The notes under the pieces: generated by a model | Told to the model about the DNA's origin: nothing | The model's database searches: none | The model's input: the letters and a program-made list of their open reading frames with translations, nothing else | From: Verpa conica | Taxonomy: Eukaryota > Ascomycota > Pezizomycetes > Pezizales > Morchellaceae | Assembly (NCBI GenBank): GCA_033030425.1 | Contig: JAUFSD010000002.1 | Coordinates: 682,001-746,000 of the forward strand | DNA: 64,000 bases | Direction: 5' to 3' | Program-made: the position numbers and the translations under genes | Shown: one piece after another, positions 59,983-64,000 of the stretch | How the letters are laid out: each line of letters starts with the position of its first letter | Numbering within the stretch: position 1 is the stretch's first letter

Positions 59983-62461
59983 ATGAGCGAGCAGCAGCTA
60001 TATTGGTCTAATGAGCATAGATTTATCCAAAATATTTCTCAAGCGGATGTTGACAAATGGTTCACGAAATATAAACTCACATTCAGAGACCCTACACGAA
60101 TCGCTGAAGTAGTCTCGGATCTACTTAAAAAAATTCACCAAGTCAAGGGCAGAAGAAAAAAAAAACAAGAGAGCCTTTTACAACCTGATATATTAGTAAA
60201 ATTAATTAAGTCCTGTGGCTGCTACACGATCTTGGATATTCTGGAAGAAATTAGAGGTCTCAAAGCGCATAGACACCGCGTAGATGCCGCGAATATTCTA
60301 ATAGAAATCGACAGGAGAATAAGAGACGAGCCACCTCTCACACTTCAACAATGCCCAATGTTGCCACCACCATCCCCCCGTACCCAGGAAGAGATTGATG
60401 AGGATAATATAGACAGAGATCCTATTACTGCTGATGAAATATTGGAAATGATGCCGAGTTTTGGTGTTGATGATCTACTCCCAATTGCATGGATTAGGAA
60501 ATCCAATAGACAAAATGACATTTCGCAGCCGGCTCTACGTCGAGAGAACTTGAAGATAGCGGAAGGCACGATGCAGAATTATAATACTAGATGCGCTATT
60601 ATAGCTATTTTGAGTGCAGGTACCCTATCCCGAGGTCTTGACAAACCGATTTTTCTCGATTCTCCAGCGGAAATTGTTCGCGAAATGCCACATGAAGATA
60701 ATGTACCGTTTCTTACCGCTCCAATAATAGGAGATATCGATGAAAGTATTTTGGACAGAAACAAGTGGCCAGATCTAGATATTCTTGACCTAAGAAGGGG
60801 AGACATAAGCTCTTGTGGCTACCTTCAGGAAGATGACTACATTTACCAACTCATCTCATTGACCCGGGAGGTATTATGTTTACCTCAGGTCGCAAGGAAA
60901 TACGCATTAATCTTTCGTGCACACCCTAGCAGGTACCAAGATGACACCCCTGAACAGATTGAGGATGAACCCCCACCAAATAATGAAGAAGGTGAGCTAA
61001 AGTACCTTCTTGAGGTTCCTGGCTTTATTAATGATATTTTAAAACCAGTTGAGTGTATTATGAAACTCGTTACAAAGACCTTTCCCGAAATTATCATTCA
61101 GCCAACCAAAAACAAAATGGGTGAGGACAGTAATGAGGATGGTGAAGACGATGATGAAGAGGATGAAGAGGATGACGAGGAAGATAATACCGAGGGTGTG
61201 CACGGTGGGAATACTAAGAAATCAAAGAAAATGGGAGTCAGCCAAGAGGATGACCCTATCAGCCCCATGACTACAGAATACGCCCACCATGACCGAGCTA
61301 AGGCCCCTACGAGGATACATATCAACGGAGCCTTATTCGATTGCATTGAGCAAATGCATCGTGATGGCACACCCTGTGCCCATCTGCTTTATCTTGTTTT
61401 TGTTGTCTTGTCCCATGAAATGGCCCATTACCTCAACACCTGTGTAAGTCATCCTAATGTTCATCCCTCTTAGAGCGATCTGTCTCCTAACATGAATTCC
61501 CATTTAACAGATTTGGACCAGAGAACAAGTAAAACTAATAGGAGCGAAATACGAATATTTCGATACACCTAGACGAATGCGGTGGTACATCCAAAACAAC
61601 ACCTCTGAATATGAAGATTCTCCAGACTTCGATAGATGGTGGTTTAGAATGGGTGAGATGGGTGAAATTATCGAATGGTCAATATATAATTACGTCGTAG
61701 AAGCCTTGACTGCCGATAAGGTCGAACGAAAAGATAGACCATTATGGGTAACATGCTGGGGATCTTATGACGGTATCTGGCTAAGGTTTCCTGGTCGAAA
61801 GCAAATTAGTATCAACGCTTTTGCTGGAGCCCAGCTACTCCAAAGTCTTCCACCTATTCGTATGCCAACCACTGAACACTTAAAACGGTTCCTTAGGGTT
61901 ATGGATATTGTGGGAAGGGACCCGGCCCAAACGAGCCTGGGTAATTACCCTAAACTGGGAAGGCTCTTGCGCGCCCCAGCTAATATGGATATCAAGACAA
62001 TAGACGTGGACGAAAGTTATACTGGATACCAGCTTGGGCCTAGTAAAAGAAATGCTAAGCGCATGAAGTATCGCCGTGCTATTCGGAGTATCTGCAGACA
62101 GAAATTCGACGTCAATTTTCGGAAGAAGGCCACATATTTTCCAGAAGAATCACCTAAGCACAATAATGTTCTGTATAGGCCACCACCCTTAATTTTTATT
62201 CCAAGGAGTCTCCTAGGACCATTAAGACTTAGTACTATTATGGTATTTTCGCTTATAGTTTATTACTTGGGTGACGAGTATGGTTATAAGCCTGAGGGTG
62301 GATTCTGGGCTTGGAAAAGCCTCGCACTTTACACACTCTTTATTCTTTATACGAGCCTCATGGTTTTTCCTCCTCGGACAGTCTTGAGGGTGATTGGCCT
62401 GGTGTTTGAAATTATACTTACGATAGTTTTGAATACTTGCACGCCGACGACTGGAAAATAA
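59983..62461 (+). CDS. Uncharacterised membrane protein with HExxH zincin motif
   Basis: Exons 59983-61443 and 61511-62461 give 803 residues. The N-terminal 370 residues are helical and charged with no recognised domain. A long acidic run (DEEDEEDDEEDN) follows. At residues 473-484 a hydrophobic strand or helix carries VVLSHEMAHYLN, a zinc-metallopeptidase HExxH signature (His478, Glu479, His482). About 54-60 residues later comes GEMGEIIEW, a plausible third ligand (Glu536/539/542) in the style of gluzincins. The C-terminus has two or three hydrophobic segments (STIMVFSLIVYYL, LALYTLFILYTSLMVF, VIGLVFEIILTIVL). There is no signal peptide. The HExxH lies at an exon end with the intron just after it. 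Peptidase activity is a hypothesis only. Confidence 0.75.
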
Positions 62462-63203
62462 TCTGGTACGGGCTATCCGGAATATCCATAGATACCCTAA
62501 GTTCTAGATACCTAATTTAACAATGTAATATCCAAGGCTATTTAAAACTAACACCCTAAGAAAGGAATGAACTATAATTTGTATAAGAAAGGCGATATTT
62601 ACGAGATACTACAATACCAAAGTCATTTATACTTAGAAAGTAGTATCTACGGTTGTTCTTTGATCTAATCACTCACCCATGCTATTATGAAGTTAAACGA
62701 ATCCCTACTCTACTAAAGGGCTGTTTGCCTACCCCCTAACTATCTGCTCAACAACCCACTAGAATCTACCCCAAAATAACATAGACATAGGTTACACTTA
62801 GATGAATAATAAAGTTGGTCAAAGCCTTTAGCGCTACTAAATTTATCGATTCCTCATGTTGAAGAATCTACTATGACCAGTGACGTCATAGAAACGCGCC
62901 TATAATTAGAGACCCTAGAAGACCTGATTTTGAAGAGAGAAAAAAACAGCTGCTTAATCCTCCCCCCACCCAAGGATCGAAGATTCTTGTGCAGAACATC
63001 AATCTACATTCTTAATACCTACTTCGTACTACTCTCCAACTCTATTGTACTAAGTTTGTAGTTACTAGAGCGGTCGGTAGCACCCGAGTTCTAGAACCAG
63101 TCTATCATTCTCAGCCTATTATTTATTTAATCTATACACCAAACTACATCTTATCATATCGCTCCTTATCACCCAGCGTACCCACCATCTTGAGCTACCA
63201 TAG
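62462..63203. other. Intergenic spacer
   Basis: AT-rich with stops in all frames. The right end must contain the promoter or a first exon of the next gene, but none could be fixed. Confidence 0.4.
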
Positions 63204-64000
63204 GTGTACCTAACCACCAGGCACCAGAACGACACTTATCTACTATCAGCTAGGCCTAGGCCCCATGGAAAACCCAGGTACAAAAGGACCCCTAAGACTG
63301 AGACTCAACTCCTAACACAGACCCTAGTGACCGAAATAACCTCTGTAATCAAAGGTCTAACCACATCCCCACCCCAACACCAGCGCCATGTCCTCGAGAC
63401 ATACTTCCTACCCAATGGCAGCTTCGACCACCCACTGTGTCACGTCGACCGCCTCGACACCCCTATAACGTCCCGTTTCCTCATTCTGTCCATCTACCGG
63501 TGGTATAAGGTCCTCTCTCCAATTATCGATATTGACATCACGAGCATTGGTTAGTCCCCCCCCCAAGTCTCGGGCATATAGCCAGATATGAAATATATTA
63601 AAAGTGATATATATGTATACATAGCTTTTGATGAGGCCAATGGAAGGTTATATGTCGATTGTACCCAGGTCTTCACCTTCTGGTTCATTCCTTGGCGCCA
63701 CATCACCGCCTCACTAGTTACGGTTCTTGATCTTGAAAAACATAAACTACTAGGCGAAAATACGGAGAAGTGGTACATTGTGAAGCAGAATGATCTTTAT
63801 CAGTTTGATGAATGGATTGCTTTCTTGCCGTTTATTTTTCCGGGTGCTAGGTATTTAAATAAAAAACATCCTTGGTCTGACTTATGACACTTTACTGATA
63901 GATCTCCGGCGCTAGGACGATAGTCCGACTTTTCAAAGGGTTTGCTGCTTTGGCATGTTTGATTGGTGCTACTTTGGCGCTTCTAATAGGATTTATAAAG
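63204..64000 (+). CDS. SigF-like NTF2-like domain protein (3' end outside window, start uncertain)
   Basis: Three coding blocks join in frame: up to 63549, 63625-63850, and 63916 to the window end. Visible features are HVLETYFLPNGSFDHPLC, ITSRFLILSIYRWYKVLSP, IDITSIAFDEANGRLYVDCT, QVFTFWFIPW, LYQFDEWIAFLPF and a hydrophobic C-terminal helix (FKGFAALACLIGATLALLIG). This fits fungal proteins annotated as SigF-like NTF2-like, an uncharacterised family with a cone-shaped NTF2 fold and a membrane anchor. The upstream limit is only where the frame opens: there is no in-frame ATG, and an acceptor-like CCATAG precedes it, so a first exon probably lies further left. An ATG at 63265 is in another frame and did not splice in phase. 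Confidence 0.72.

Noticed and set aside
63265..63320. ATG at 63265 as start of the NTF2-like gene
   Set aside because: It is in another frame, and the one available intron (63278-63320) does not restore the conserved frame.
1..64000. CRISPR arrays, bacterial operons, Shine-Dalgarno sites
   Set aside because: The window is clearly fungal nuclear DNA with spliceosomal introns, and no direct repeat-spacer pattern was seen.

Overview
This is a nuclear window from a filamentous ascomycete (Pezizomycotina). Genes are broken by many short introns of about 40-190 nt, with GTATGT/GTAAGT donors and CTAAC/CTAAT-like branch sites. The proteins are typical of Ascomycota: Ysh1, Hst2, Vtc4, Sam37, Jhd1 with a PHD finger and JmjC domain, a Zn2Cys6 regulator, an S1/P1 nuclease and CSC1/PHM7. 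Gene-poor AT-rich tracts of 1-4.5 kb separate gene islands, which suggests a fairly expanded genome such as a Pezizomycete. I cannot name the species from sequence alone.

Layout. 1-1.6 kb: 3' part of YSH1 (+). 1.6-5.3 kb: gene-free. 5.3-16.8 kb: five + strand genes in a row: an F-box protein with an N-terminal membrane segment, a CSC1/OSCA-like channel, an HST2 sirtuin, and an F-box/ankyrin protein, with spacers between them. 18.0-29.3 kb: what looks like a catabolic cluster. A 13-exon MFS sugar transporter, a Zn2Cys6 transcription factor and a Dal5-type MFS anion permease all lie on the - strand. They diverge from a + strand AtuA(DUF1446)-DUF4387 fusion protein. 29.9-30.7 kb: a (-) gene carrying a 9-nt tandem repeat coding Gly-Ala-His. 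30.7-35.2 kb: gene-free. 35.2-42.1 kb: Mpv17/Sym1, polyphosphate polymerase VTC4 and a small acidic protein. 42.6-42.8 kb: a short inverted-repeat element with TA flanks. 43.2-48 kb: SAM37 and a zinc-ribbon protein, both (-). 49.8-56.1 kb: a 1930-residue JHD1-like demethylase. 57-64 kb: a Thr-rich hypothetical, an S1/P1 nuclease, a membrane protein with an HEMAH zincin motif, and a SigF-like NTF2-like gene cut by the window end.

I assembled the spliced models by hand, joining reading frames across GT-AG introns. Exon phases close in frame for every model given as complete, which is the main check available. How the genes work together can only be inferred for the 18-29 kb cluster (uptake, regulation and an enzyme-like protein). 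The rest are independent housekeeping or accessory genes. Other items worth a look are the HEMAH membrane protein, the short TA-flanked element, and a strong excess of the palindrome TACATGTA in non-coding DNA.
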